NCBI GenBank assembly: GCA_964247055.1
Contig: OZ176051.1
Span: 4,340,001-4,404,000, forward strand
Source: Paragordius varius
Taxonomy: Eukaryota; Nematomorpha
Length of the DNA stretch: 64,000 nucleotides
Direction of reading: 5' to 3'
Part shown: positions 11,192-25,600 of the stretch, one piece after another
How positions within the stretch are numbered: the stretch's first letter is position 1
Layout: the number at the start of each line of letters is the position of its first letter
Notes under the pieces: generated by a model
What the model saw: only the letters and a program-made list of their open reading frames with translations
What the model was told of the DNA's origin: nothing
The model's database searches: none
Position numbers and translations under genes: made by a program

Positions 11192-12057
11192 CAGTGGTTC
11201 ACAACCTTTTTTGTTCATGCCCACCAAATTGAAAAAAACCATTGTTGCGCCACCCCCTCCCCCTTCCTCAAAAAGATAAAAATAAAAAATTTATTATGAT
11301 ATTAAAAATCATGATCAATGTTGTATCAGCGATTGTTGAAATATTTTTTCGATATCAGTGACATATCTTGATAATTTGCACCTGTAATCCTCAATTACCT
11401 TTAATTTGTTTCTTGTTTAACACTTCGATTCAATTTGGGATATCTAAATACCCCATACTAAATTTGACTTGGGATTTTTTAGAAAATACTGAAGGAAACG
11501 GTCCCAATTTAAAATTATTCTTCTATCCTAATAAAAATTATATAAATATGCCAAAATATCTAAATAGAATTTTGTTTTTAAAAAAAGTTCCATGTCAAAC
11601 TACTTCGACGCCATTTTTATTTTACAAAATTTTTGCAAAATATTGTCCTCATTTAATTTTAAGGGTAAATTAAAGCTATTTTTTATTTAAATTACATCTA
11701 ACATTGATATAAATAAAGCGCTTTATATCGTAGTATTTTACAATTTTACCATTCCACACATGTCACGTTCACGAAATTTCTACCTCTCGGTTTTAGCTAA
11801 AAATAAGTAATATCAAGTATTTTTAAATAAATTTTTTTATATATTTCGGTTTATTAATGTTATATAAGTGCACAATTTTGCCATGGTTTCGATTCCTTCC
11901 ATATTTTTTAAAGAATTTAATTTTAAACAGGCTTGGGGTATTTAACTACTCAATTTGAATCGAAGGACTAAAATGAATCTGTTGTATTCAAGTGTTAACA
12001 TTTAAATTAAATTCTCGAAACTTTTCGCGCCCCCCAGCCCCCCTTTGGGAACCACGG
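11192..12057. mobile_element. hAT-type non-autonomous element interrupted by a TTAA element
   Basis: The left end reads CAGTGGTTCACAACC and the right end GGGAACCACGG, an inverted pair of the classic hAT CAGTGGTTC type. The flanks ATCTAAAC (11184-11191) and CTCTAAAC (12058-12065) match at 7 of 8 bases, the expected 8-bp target duplication. Copy 5 of the TTAA element (11421-11994) splits it; without it the element is about 290 bp. No transposase is encoded. Confidence 0.65.
11421..11994. mobile_element. TTAA-flanked element, copy 5 (complete, inside a hAT element)
   Basis: The copy spans 574 bp between TTAA at 11417-11420 and TTAA at 11995-11998. Left end CACTTCGATTCAATTTGG, right end TTGTATTCAAGTG. 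It is orientated opposite to copy 4 and is younger than its hAT host. Confidence 0.75.
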
Positions 12058-13100
12058 CTCTAAACTATACCAATGGCTAAATCTAGATTAGAGAATGCGC
12101 CATGTCCATAGAATCCATAAATACATTAAAATTTTTATATTCTCCGTAGTGACATAACCTTTCCGAAGGTAGTTTGATTGGATAAAATTGCATACAAAAA
12201 TCTAAATCCCACGCCCTTTTCACCTATAAAATATTTTTATTTTTCAAATAAATTTTTAACACTTGATTACCCTTTGGGGTAATTTTCGTATTTTAAATAT
12301 AAATAACTTTGACCATGATATTGTGTTAAAATAATAATTCTATAACTATTTATAACAATTTACAGGAGTCCTCTATTTTTACATATAACCACCATCTAAA
12401 ATTACTGCTATAAGGTGAGCTTGTATCCTAATTTATGTTAGCCAATAATTCCAGATATTTATATTTATTCTCAAACCTTTAAACTATTAAACCGGGAAAT
12501 ATCATTAGCTGTAATCTTTGCGTGTATCTTATTCGACTTTCTGTCGTTCCTGGATATCGTTAAGCTTTTTGTCCTTTTTTAGAGAAAAGAAGCAACTAAA
12601 CCGCTATTCTTTTATAAAATGGATTGATTGACATGCGCGTGTTATAATTCAAAAAATATTTTTTCTCTATCAACACTGTAGGTGTAGATGTTTTTTTAGA
12701 AATAATTACCATAATTTATTGAATGTTACATATTACAAACAAAGGAGTTCTGCAGCATTTTTTTCGAAGTTCATTCCTTATAAATTTTTAGAATATCCAA
12801 ATGTTTATAGCTCTTATCTTATTGATTGTGTCAAAGATTTTACAAATTTAAAAGGAGCGATTACGGTTTCTTAAATCAATTAATTATATTGCTATTATAT
12901 ATAAAATTGATTCTTAAGCTAATTCAAAAAGCGCTGGCAGTACAGAAATTAAATAATTGTTGATAACACTGCTTTGCAAGGTTTTGCACCATCCATTTTT
13001 TTGCATTTTCTGTTACCCAATGACATGGAAAGGCCGAAAAAAAAAATGAGGCCGCCAAAAGGATTTTTTTAAATTTAATTTTAAATTTTGTATTTCATAT

Positions 13101-13320
13101 TAATAAACAATTATTCCTCGTGCACATATATTTAAATATTTAAAAGAGCAAGTCAATACAAGTGGTATGTACACCAAAGCCAGGTTTTTCATTATAATTT
13201 TAGAACGAAAATGCAAAAATGATTTAAATATACCAGCTCCAATATACGATACCACAGAAGATTTTTTTATTAAAGAAGACCTTGCAGAAAATGTTTTTGC
13301 TGATTCATATAATAAAACTT
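13101..13320 (+). other. Possible coding exons of unknown identity (plus strand)
   Basis: Two open pieces join in frame across a candidate GT-AG intron (13164-13202, 39 nt). The spliced reading includes FKYLKEQVNTS and NIPAPIYDTTEDFF before a stop. The residue mix looks protein-like (acidic and aromatic residues in good proportion), but no start or further exons could be joined and I do not recognise the product. A separate 42-codon open frame starts at 13,327. It may be a decayed gene. Confidence 0.2.
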
Positions 13321-13561
13321 TATAAAATGCCCTCGATCATTATATTAAAATATGAACTACCCAAAATCGCTGAAGGTTTGTTATCTCTTTTAAAAATACG
13401 TCTTATCGAGCGGGCTTGTTATTCGACGATGAAATGGACAATTTATAATAAATAAATATCAATTTATTGGAATATTAATTGAAAATTCTATGTATAGAGG
13501 ATACAAAACTTTAAGAAAATAGAATTATAATATATTGTTAAGATCCAAAGAGTATTAAAAA

Positions 13562-13735
13562 TCAAAAATAATAAAAATCGAAAGGGGCTAATGTATGGTG
13601 TAAGGTATGATATCCCGGCGGCTTGCACAAGCTCTGCGAAAATCCCCCAAGCAATCCTATAATCATGCCAGATATGGCAAAGGCATACAATAATGAGGTG
13701 ATTAAAGCCCGATAAGAGAGACTTTCAATATAAAG
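13562..13735 (-). other. Possible terminal exon of a membrane protein (minus strand)
   Basis: A patch with higher G+C than its surroundings has an open minus-strand frame of roughly 55 codons after an AG (…GAAAG) and before a TGA. It reads a hydrophobic segment, SLLYAFAISGMIIGLLGGF, then KPPGYHTLHH. This looks like a transmembrane helix with a polar tail. No upstream exon was identified and the family is unknown. Confidence 0.2.
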
Positions 13736-15323
13736 TAGTTAACTTCAGCAAAATCTAAATTTGACATGTCAAAATAACCAATTCACAGAATAGAGTTAGA
13801 CAGATTTGACCATGTAATGGGATAAGAACATTAGATAAGTTAAATATTATTGCATTTCATAATATTGTAGTATATTATCCATAATTCAGGTAATAAAAGT
13901 GGCTGCCCAACATCCATCTGAAATTTAAATAATAACGCAGCCAATCATTTTAAAAATAAAATTAGTATTCACTAGGTATAAGTAAGAGGATTTTTTTAAG
14001 AATCAACCGAAGGGAAAAACCCTAATAAGTACTAGAAATAACGAAAACTAACAAGATAAATATAGCTTATCTGAAAGCCGAAGGTTTAAACCATAAAATG
14101 CCTCTTTTAGTATCTTTTTAATATAAGTTTATACGCGTTTAAAATTTTAATAAAAGACTAAATTTTGACGTTTATGTCCGTACTATTTTTTTCTCCCTGA
14201 TTAAATGACATATATTTAGAAAGTTACAACGCTCTATTAAGTGATATTAATTTTATAATATAATAACTTTTATTATAAAGTTATATTTAATTTCTTTCGA
14301 CTTGTTTTTGAAAAATTAAAAAACTCATAATATCTCAAATTTTGAGTGGTGGTGCATAAAATTGTCCAAATTTGTCGACTAGTGTAATTTTCTTTGCGCT
14401 GATAGCATTTGTTTTAGCCCATTATATAAATTTATATAAGCCTTAAAGCAGTTTGGACCAGAGTAGATAATGGGCAACTCTTGTTTATAGATCAGAGATA
14501 AAATTGGCAAAATTGCTAATAAGTAACTTCAATAATGATCTAGCCTTTGGTGTTTTTCGCATTTTAATAGACGTAATTTAATGATGTCGGTTTAAGTCCA
14601 TATCTAGGGAAAGGGTTTAGAAGAATATAGCATTTTAAGAAATTTGTTAATAAAAATAAAGGGAATCGTCCATATTAGGCATCCAGCGTAAGATATTAAC
14701 TTAATTATAATCTGTTAAAGGTGTTTAATATGGTTTTTTAAATATTTTTTAAATATGCATTGCTTTAATTTCATTCCATGTTTCTCTTATGCACATTCTC
14801 ATCTATATTCACGTAAATTATGATCTATCGATTGACCTCTAGGTTCATTTCTATTAAACATTTGAAATAGCGGTAAATCCATTAATCCCATTCATTTAGG
14901 CCAATTAATTATCAAAAAAACTAATTCTGTTTAGAGCAGTTTGTAATTATCCATGTTATATAATAATTGAAAATTTAAATATGTTTATTCCCTCCATTAA
15001 ATCATAGTTTTCCATCCATCAGTCGCAGAGAATTGGAGAAGGGACATAGCTGATCAATTGATTTATTAAAATTATAACACATAAAAGAATAATTTTTTAT
15101 TCGTTCCTTCTCATTTAATTTTTTCTAGTTTATAAATATAAATTTTATGGTGTAGCGGTTTATCGAGTATTATAGAGAATGATCTAGCATATATAATATA
15201 AACATTTGATAAATCTCTATGTAGATACTCTTTTCACGAAAATGTAATTATGCGCGTTAAGCAAGACAAACATAACTAAGTGTCAACACATAACAATTCT
15301 TAAGGTCAACCATCGTATCGATG

Positions 15324-15496
15324 TATACAGTAGTGTATGGCATAAAACAATATTAATCCATAAAAGAATAAAAAAATGTTTTTTTAAAAAAAACAAGGAG
15401 ATTATATGGATATGTGTAAATACAATTATGCTTGTTTTTTTTAAAAAATTATTCTTTTATGGACTAATAATGTTTTATGCTATACGTTACTGTATA
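15324..15496. mobile_element. Hairpin MITE, about 173 bp, mariner-like ends
   Basis: The ends are inverted copies of TATACAGTA(G/A)(T/C)GTATGGCATAAAAC, and the arms continue inward (AATCCATAAAAGAATAA against its complement), leaving a short loop. TA at the ends fits a Tc1/mariner-type insertion. It lies about 250 bp upstream of the OPLAH start codon. Confidence 0.55.
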
Positions 15497-15746
15497 TAAA
15501 GTTGAAAATTGTTAGTTGTTTATGTATTTGTAAAGTTATAAGTTTGTTTTCCAAGTAACAAGGGATTTGTACATATGTACTATATTTAAAACAAACGCGA
15601 TACAATATGCGACACCAAACCAACATTTGTTTTGTAAATATATATATATATATATTATAAATTTTATTCAATATGTATTTTATAAATCATGTGAAACTTT
15701 AATTCACATTTTATCACAATTTTACCCGTTTTAAGAGTTTCCAAAA

Positions 15747-16622
15747 ATGTCATTTAAATTTGCAATAGATCGCGGAGGGACATTCACAGATATATTCGCA
15801 GTTCTACCTAACAACACATTTAAAACTTATAAACTTTTATCAGAAAATCCGCTTCAATACAACGATGCACCAATTGAAGGCATCCGACGTATTATAAATG
15901 AAGTATTAATCTATTTTTACTAATCATTAATTTTATGTTCAATTAGTGATGGTTAAGTAAAATAGCTTTTAAACTAAAAATAAGAATAGTTATTCTCGGA
16001 ATCGAAAATGCTTTATTATTAACAATTATAAATCCGAAATAATAATTTTATAAACGAAAACTATGTAAACGGAAAATCAACTGAAAAAAGATACTGGAAA
16101 TTATACTGAAATTTAAATTTGAACTAAAAATATAAGTAATGTGTGAAATCGTGTCGTTTATCATTATTTCACGCATTATACAATTGTTAATAAAAAATCA
16201 AAATGGATTTATTATTACATAAAAATCAGAATAGTCCAGATCTTTAAAGAGAAATTCTTATAAAATGCTTCCCTTTATTTAATCTATCGATGCCAAATCT
16301 ACCCCCATTAATGGCAAATGAGTTATTAATTTCCATCTACTTAACTATTTTTGTAATACAATGTATTTTATATATATATCAATCACAGTATATAGAAAAG
16401 GCACCCGATAAAAACTTATATGGTGACAGTACAATAATTAATATTGAATGGATAAGGATTGGTACAACTTTGGCAACTAATGCATTGCTTGAACGCAAAG
16501 GGGCTAAAATGGCCCTTCTCATAACTGAAGGGTTTAAAGATATTATATATATTGGGAACCAAGCAAGACCTGATTTGTTTGATTTAGTAATCATTTTTAT
16601 GTTTATGAAATATTTTATTTTC

Positions 16623-16669
<47 letters not shown>

Positions 16670-19600
16670 CATGTGTGGCACATTCACATCATAAAGGAAT
16701 AAATAAATGTAGAAAACGTAAGTCATTTTACAAATTGATAAATCTTATTAAAAAATAAGAATGACCAACCTAATTTGTGCTATCTTTTGAGCATACACTT
16801 TTTAGCTATAACTTCTTTAACTTTATAATCAATAATAAAACAACCGATTTTTTAATAAACTTTTTTCATAAGAAATGTAACTGCTGGATAAATAGGTTTT
16901 TAAATAATAATTTTTTAATAGAATATACGAATGCCCGAAGTTTTATATGATGTCGTTTCTGAGGTTGAAGAACGTATTCTATTGGATCAAAATGATTCCA
17001 ACTATCCAACAACCTCAACTGTTAAATCAGTTCAAAATAAACACGGCGAAAAAGTAAGTTTTTATTATAATTAGGGTGGGCAAATAAAAACCCGTCTGTC
17101 AACTAATAAATGCTCATTAACGGCCATAACCAATCAAACCAATTATATTTAATAATTTTGACTTGCAATTATAATTTTAAAATATTTGTTAAAAACTAAT
17201 TTTTTGCATAAATTTATTTTTTTTATTTTACATTTAGCATGTCCTCTTTGAAAAACTTGTTATTCAATTTTGATAAAGCGGTCATATTCACGGACATTAA
17301 TATTTTTTATGACCATTCAAACACCACCCCATTAATAAATATATATCATGGTTTAATCTGTTTGTTTAAAATTTATATTATTGCAGTTCCTGATAATGAA
17401 ACCATTGAATGAAGCGAAACTAAAGTTAAGCTTAGATGAAATATCGGCTCAGAAAACGGAATCAATCGCTTTAGTGTTAATGCATTCTTACTGGTAAAAA
17501 CCAAAAATTTAATTACATAAGATAAAATAATTTTTTTTCATTCTATATAACCAATTATTTAACATATATTCAAGTTATCCAGAACATGAGAAGCAGGCAG
17601 TGGAGTTTGTAAAGAATTATTATAAAGATCGTAATTTGCAACCGCCTCACATATCCATGTCAAACCAAGTTATGCCTATGATCAATATAGTACCTCGGGG
17701 ACAAACGACTTGTGTTGACGCTTATTTAACACCCATAATCAAAAATTATGTCGCAAGTTTTGTCACAAACATTGAGACCTTGTGTTGTGAGAATCATAGA
17801 GGGAATAATTTGGAAAGCTGCCCTAAACCGCTGCCCAAAATTTATTTCATGCAAAGTGATGGTGGTTTAGTTGATAAACATGAGTGTGTGGTAGATTTTT
17901 ATTCATAAATTTATTTCTTTTTTTTGTTCGGATATAATTTTAGTTGATATGGTATATAAAAAACCACCATGTATGATTTGTAACTTAGATTTATTGGGTC
18001 CAAAGCAATTTTATCAGGTCCATCAGGGGGTGTCATTGGGTATTCCTTAACTACTTTTAACAACCGTGTAGAGCTAGGGGAAATGGATTCCAAAATGGCT
18101 GTCATAGGCTTCGATATGGGAGGTAAAGTGTTGTTGGGACAAAGAAATTATAATACTAAAAGATTTTTCTTTTTTGAATTAATTTTGGACTAAATATTTT
18201 TTTTCCTTTTTTTGCTAGGAACATCAACTGATGTAAGTCGTTTCGATGGAATGCATGAACATGTCTACAATGCCACTATAGCTGGAATCACTATGCAATG
18301 CCCCCAAGTTATCAATCATAATATTAATTAAAAAGTTAAAATTTATGAATGATTCTAAACGCGACGCTAGAGAGAAATTATGATAGATTTTTCAATGAAA
18401 TCAATATGTAATAAACGTTAAATTAATCCAATAAAGAAAAAAACTAGTTTTAATTGCATCGTTTTTACGAATGCAAATAAAAGCCTTGGAGTTCAATTCG
18501 GGCGGCTCTAGTTTAAAATACATTAAGTTGGAGAGTTAAAGAATTTGAATAAATTTTATTTAAATTTTAAAATATTAAATAAGAGTTGTGAGAGGTATAA
18601 ACGAATAATACGCTGTTTGAACATTTCGTTATAGCATTTATTTTGTTGACATACATTTGTTTTTAGTTCGTACGGAGTCTTAACATCAAACATTCTCTTT
18701 TTTTTCATTTTTTATATTAAAATTGCAAAGTTGAATATTTTTACGAAATGATATGTAAAAACCCCAATCTAAATAGCTGTGTTGTAGTAGTGAGTGCCAC
18801 CAAGCATCAAACTAGTCTGTGATTAGTATTGACAAAGCGTTTTTCACATCATAGTTTGATTTTCATCTAATTTCGTTATCATTTTAGTTTAATTTTCTTT
18901 TACAGCATTACTTCATGAATATATCAATTCCGTAATTTACCAATTTTCCATGCTATGACCTAAAAATTTTATAGAGTATTATAATATAATATTGCATTTT
19001 TATTAGCTTGATATTGAAACTGTTGCAGCCGGAGGCGGATCAATTTTACAATTTAGAAAGGGTTTATTTGTCGTAGGACCTGAAAGTTCCGGCTCGAATC
19101 CCGGCCCAACGTGCTATAGAAAAAGTAATTTCATCCATCCTCAATCTAATTTTCTATCCAATATTCTCATGCCTTTTTTTTGTAGATGGACCCCTCTCCA
19201 TAACCGATGCAAATTTATGCTTGGGTCGACTTTTACCCGAATATTTCCCAAGGGTGTTTGGTCCCAACTTTGATCAAAGCTTAGACGTAAATGCTACGAT
19301 GAATGGATTCAAAAAACTGGCTCAAAATGTAATACATTTATAGTTTATTTAAAAACATTTCGTTACTTTCTGGCAAAAAATCAACTATTATAAATCAATC
19401 GAGATGAATATTTATTTTTTAAGATAAATGATTACCATGTGGAGAATGGGGACGAAAATTGGATACCTATGTCAGTGGCAGAAATAGCGTATGGTTTCAT
19501 TAGCGTAGCCAATGAAACAATGGCGCGAGCAATAAATAATGTCACTCAGGTTGAAATTAAAATTTTTTTACAATCTGGATTGTGCAATCAAATCTAATTT

Positions 19601-22600
19601 TACCTATAAATGTATATTTGCACAATTGAACATTGATTATATTGCTTATTTAGTAGTATAACTTTTGTTAACTCTGATGTTACATATATAATTTTGTTTC
19701 AAACCTAAAAAAGGCAAGAGGATTTGAATCTTCAAAGCATATACTTTCTTGCTTTGGGTCTGCCAGTGGACAGCACGCATGCGCAATAGCTCGTCTTTTG
19801 GGTATCCGAAAAGTTTTTATCCACAAGTATATATTATTTCAATATTATGTAATTTGTAAAGATTTACGAATATTGGCTTAGTCGACATATAGGTTAGTTG
19901 TTATCAGGTGGGTCATTGATATCCTTGAAGTAAAGGCATTTTACACTATATAACTTTCCACAGGATAAATATTGGGTAAACACCTGATAAATACATATAA
20001 GGCGCCTTTAGGCATTAAAATTTTTTCGTAAATACGTCGAGAATAAGGTAAAAAATATAAATAAATTTTTAAATGTAAACAAAGGCATCGTCAGGAGTTT
20101 TGAAAAACTAAGTAAAACAAATTAGATATTTATTTTAAGTTTGTTTTTAAACAAGTCCTCGCGGTGCGAAAATATGAAATTATAAATTTATTTTTATTTT
20201 CTACCTATTTTGCGACGTGTTTACGGATCTTTTTTAACAAAGCTTCGTCGTTACCCAAATAAATTAATATTTTTTGTCGCTTTGTTTTTGATATAGGTAC
20301 TCTGGTATATTGTCAGCCTACGGAATGGCACTCGCTGATATATCTCATGAAGAACAAGAAAGTTTATTATTACCATTTGAAAGAAAAAACTATCCAATAA
20401 TTTGTTCAACGTTTGATGTGTTAGAAAAAGTGTGCAGAAAAAAATTGAATGTTCACTTAAATAATTCAGATATTAATGATAAAAATGATGAGTCATATAA
20501 CAATATAAATGTCTCTAATAAAGGGATTAAAGTTGTACGATTTTTACAAATGTCTTATGCGGGGACCCATTGTCCAATTATGTGTGAGGAGAAAACATCA
20601 CTCGATACAACTGTTAATTTAGATAAAAACGATTCTGTCTACTGGATAAATCAATTCAAGATGATATTTTTAGAGAAGTAATTTGTATTTTTTATGGGGT
20701 CTTGTACGTTTTTTAGAAAACTGAAATTAAATAGCCTCAGAGGGGGAATGCCATACACAAATAAATGCAAAAACAAATGTGCTAAACAGTTGGTTAGCAG
20801 TTGGGCAAAAAAAATTGTTTAAATCTTTTATGAATTTTTGGTAGATTTTTAAAAACCGCAAAATAGATCCGCCAACTTTTATATTTTGTCAAAGTGTTTT
20901 TGATATAATGCTTATATCGCAAACTATTTGATCACAATTTTTAATTTAATATACTATTAAACTTTTGAAAGGAATTAAATTTTAGCTAACATATCAATGT
21001 TACTTAGGTTTTACGGACTTGATGCTTAAATTAAAAATGAAGAAATGTTAAAAGCTATAATTGCATTTTCAAATTAATACTCTCTTTATCAATGATATAC
21101 CGATTCCCATTAAATTTAGCTATGAGTGATATGCACGCATTTTAATAAACATTGAAATTTGAAATAAATGAAAGTCTTAGCATAAGGCTTTAAATTATAG
21201 TATATGATTTACGACAATTTTAATATGCATGCAAAACTCCAAAAATGCTTGTTTTTTTTTTCAAAATTATGGGAGTTAATCTTTATTACCTATTATTTAT
21301 TATAAATACCTAATAAATTAATTATTTGGCTCTATGTTTAAAAAATTTATAGCCAATTTAGTTTTTTGCATTTACAGTATGCACATTAATGTTGCCCAAT
21401 TTACATTATTTTTGACCGATTGATAACATAGTAGTGGTAAAAAAATGTTGAATTTAATCAATATTTGCCTATCTTACAACATTAATTTGTTTATTAAATT
21501 ATAATCAAAAGTTATTTTTTTACACACGCTTGTGTATTATAAATTGGACAGCAATAATGTGAATAGGACAGCATAAATGTGTGTACTATATTTCCAGATT
21601 CTGTAAAACCATAATAAAAAATTAAATTATTATATTTCTCTCCATTTATAAATCATAATCAACTTTAGGTACAAAAGAGAATTCGGTTTTATTTTAGAGG
21701 ACAAACCAATAATCGTAGAAAATGTACGGGTTCGCGCAATTCTAAAATCCGATCATGATTATCTGGTGGAAAATGGAAAAATGTCCCTTAAAAGCCCCCC
21801 TGAATCTAAACCCATTAAAGTAATTGTTAAAATTTATATTATACCATTTACAGTTCAAATTCTCCCTTGAACAATTCAAATTCACCCTCGAAAAATTTGA
21901 TTTCACCCTCAATTAAATTATGTGTTTTTAAAGTTAAAAATTACCTATATTTTTTTATATGTTTAAAAAAATTTTTTTTAAAAAATTAAAATAATACTGG
22001 AAAATATTAAACTAAGTCATAAGAATATAAATCATATTAAATTAATGATGAGTTATATTTAAGGTGACCAGACGTCCCGCTTTTGGCGGGACAGTCCCGC
22101 TTTTTCACACTTTGTCCCGCCTCCCGCTAGTTTATAAGATGTCCCGCTTTTTCATGATTATATAAAAAAAAATTTTTTTTAATACAAATAATTTTTTTTA
22201 ATACAAATAAAATTTTTTTATTTTAAATTAAAATTTTTTATTTTTAAATTAAAAATATTTATTTTTTTCCAATTTATATCATATGATTATACACTTTCCT
22301 TCCTGCTACTACTGTCATTAATATCAAAAAGCCAAGTTATACTAGATCAAAAGACAAATTGATACCATAAATCGATACCTTACACGCTTTTTCCAGAAAA
22401 TTAAGGTAATATAACATTTATTATACTAATATTTAGTTTTAATAATTGCCAACATTATAAAAAATTTAAATTAATACTACAAATCGGTAGCTTAAAAGAC
22501 AAATTGATACTACAAATCGATACCTTACACGCTTTTTCCAGAAATTAAGGTAATATATTTATTATACTAATATTTAGTTTATATATATGAACACAAAAAG

Positions 22601-25600
22601 AGGCTGTAAATTCAATGATGAATTAATGAAAGATTTTCCTTTCATTAAAAAAACGAAGAATGAATCGTCTGTTAAATGTCTTATATGCGATGGGGAATTC
22701 ACCCTGGCACATGGCGGCAAACATGACATTACAAAGCATATTGATACACAGAAACATCAAAAATGTTTGATTATAACGGCATCATCTCACAAGATGAGCG
22801 ATTTTTTTCGAAAAACCGCTTTTGGAGAGGAAGAAAAGAATTTAGCACTTGCTGAGGGCCTGTTTTCCTTCCACGCCTTAAATCATTGCCATTCATTTCG
22901 TTCAATGGATTGTACCTCACAGGTTATTCGCACGTTATTCAATAAAAAATTTATATGTGCCCGTACAAAGGCTGAAGCCATTGTATGCAATGTTTTTTCG
23001 CCACATGCTTTTTCTGAAATACAAAAAGATTTGCTAAAAATTAATTTCTTTTCCCTATACTCTGATGCTTCAAATCACCATGAAACAAAATTATTTCCTA
23101 CTTTGATAAGATATTTTGATTCAGAAACCGGTATAAAAATTAAAATTTTAGATTTAATTTCCCTACCCGGTGAAAATTCTGAAATAATATTTACTTCAAT
23201 AATGCATATTCTAGAAAAAAATAATTTAAAAGACAAAATTATCGCATATTGCGCTGACAACACCAATACGAACTTTGGTGGAAAAGCAAGGAGAGGAGCA
23301 AAAAATATTTTTCATAAATTAACAGATAATCTTAATCAAAACATTATTGGCGTAGGGTGTGCAGCGCATATAATACACAACGCTATTCAAACAGCTGCAG
23401 ATTTGTTACCCTTAGATGTGGAAAATGTAGTTGTTAAAATATATTCCTATTTTTATATATACACGGTACGTGTTGAAACGCCGAAAGAATTCTGTGAAAA
23501 TGCAGAAGTTCAATATCAAAAAATGCTTGGATATAGTAAAACTCGTTGGTTAGCTTTTATGCCAGCTATCGAAAGAATTTTAAAGATGTATGATCCTTTA
23601 AAATCTTTTTTTTATCACAGGACAAATGTCCTACAACTTTAAAAAAATTTTTTGAAAGTGATTCTTCAAAAATATGGTTAGAATTCTTACATAATCAAGC
23701 TTCTCTCTTTCAAAATGTTATTAAATTTATTGAAGGTGACAAAATTTCGGCAGTCGAAGTAGACAATGAAGTTAGTAACCTGAAATTCCAATTCAAGAAC
23801 GGTTAGAAAATAATTTTATTCCATTAACCATCCGCAATACAATAAATAATTTAGAAAAACAAGGCTTAATAAATCGCCAAGATATCCTGTACCATATAAA
23901 AATGTTTTATACAAACTGTAAAGATTATTTGGAAGACTGGACGACGCAATTCAATGAAATTGATCATTTTCATTGGATAACATTAAAATCAGAATTTAAT
24001 TGGGCGATGTTCAAAAATCATTTGATTATATCTGCTCCCAAAAATTCTCAAAAATTGATCTTTCAGAAAATGATCTTTTTTCTGAAGTATCATTAGTTAA
24101 AAGATATATTAACACTTCGATTCAAATTGGGGTATCTAAATACCCCAGACTAAATTTAAATTAATATTTTTAAAAAAGTATTAAAGAAAACGGTCCCAAA
24201 TTAAATTTATGCTTCTATCCTGATAAAAATTATATAAATATGCTAAAATAGCTTGATAAAATTTTGTTTTGAAAAAAAAGTTCCATCTTAAACTACTTCG
24301 ACGCCATTTTTATTTTACAAAATTTTTAAAAAATATCGTCTTTATTCAATTTTAAGGGTAAAACTAAAGCCAATTTTTTATATAAATTACATTTTACATT
24401 GATAGAAATAGAAAAAGCGATTTATTTTGTATTATTTTTTCATTTTACAATTTGACATATGTCACGTTGACGAAATTTTTACCTTTCAGTTTTAGGTTTA
24501 AATAAGTATTTATCAAGTATATTTGAATTAAATTTTTTATATATTTCGGTTTATTAATGTTATATAAGTGCAAAATTTTGTCATGGTTTCGATTCCTTCC
24601 ATACTTCTTTAAGTATTTGATTTTAAACAGGCCTGGGGTATCCAACTACCCCAATTTGAATCGAAGGACTAAAATGAGTGTGTTGTATCCAAGTGTTAAT
24701 AATGAAAAACTTAAATTATGGACAAAAGAAAAATATACAGTAGAAAAGAAATGGTTGGAAATATTTCATCATTTTGAAGCCAACTATATTACAATAATAT
24801 TTTAAAAATTGTGGAATTCGCACTATCTTTACCTGGAACCAACGCTGCTACTGAGCGCGTTTTTTCCACAGTAAATCAGGTGTGGACATCGGAATCAAAT
24901 TTAAATGTTGAAACTTTGAAGGCCGTTTTATCTGTCAAATATAATTTGACAAATTCTTGTGAAGAGTTCTACAATATTTTAAAAAATGATGACAATCTGC
25001 TAAAACGCATTCACTCAAACCAAAAATATACCAAAGAATAAAATATTTTTTTTAAAGTTTTTGTGTTAAAAAACATAATTACCTAAAATATTGTATAAGT
25101 CTTCATAATTTGTCAAATTATATTTGAACACATAAAAGGTTTTTTATTCAACATTTAAATTTGATTCCGTGTCCATGCTTAATTTACTGTGGAAAAACGC
25201 GTTCAATAGCAGTGGTTCAGGTAAAGATAATGCAAATTCTACAATTAAAATATTATTGTATAGAACATAATTTTTTTAAAAATGATTATTTTAACCTATC
25301 CTACGTATTTTTTTCTGTTGTTTATAATATAAGCTTTCATTCAATATATTTATTTAATAATGAGACTTCATTAAAAAGTGTCATTGTGCACCGTTTGGTC
25401 TTCCAAATGATCGTTTCTGTTTAAAACATTTTTATATTCTGGCTATTCATTGAGCCTTGTTTTTCTGGATGTTTTATGATATTGCGATTAAGTAATGGTA
25501 TAAAATTATTTTTTAACCTTTTTTGACTTGGAATTTTGACCTTTGTCCTGTGATAAAAATTAGGATTCTAGGAGATCACATTTTTATAAATATTTCAATT

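Larger units (their letters stand above)
12066..15323. other. Long A+T-rich intergenic stretch, mostly featureless
   Basis: Apart from two weak exon-like islands (13.10-13.32 kb plus strand and 13.56-13.74 kb minus strand, listed separately) I see no gene, RNA or element ends. Several short palindromic and T-rich tracts are of the background type. Confidence 0.45.

Noticed and set aside
19089-19112. A tRNA T-arm-like string (GGCTCGAATCCCGGCC)
   Set aside because: It lies inside OPLAH exon 8, encodes the conserved SGSNPGP segment, and no acceptor or anticodon arms surround it.
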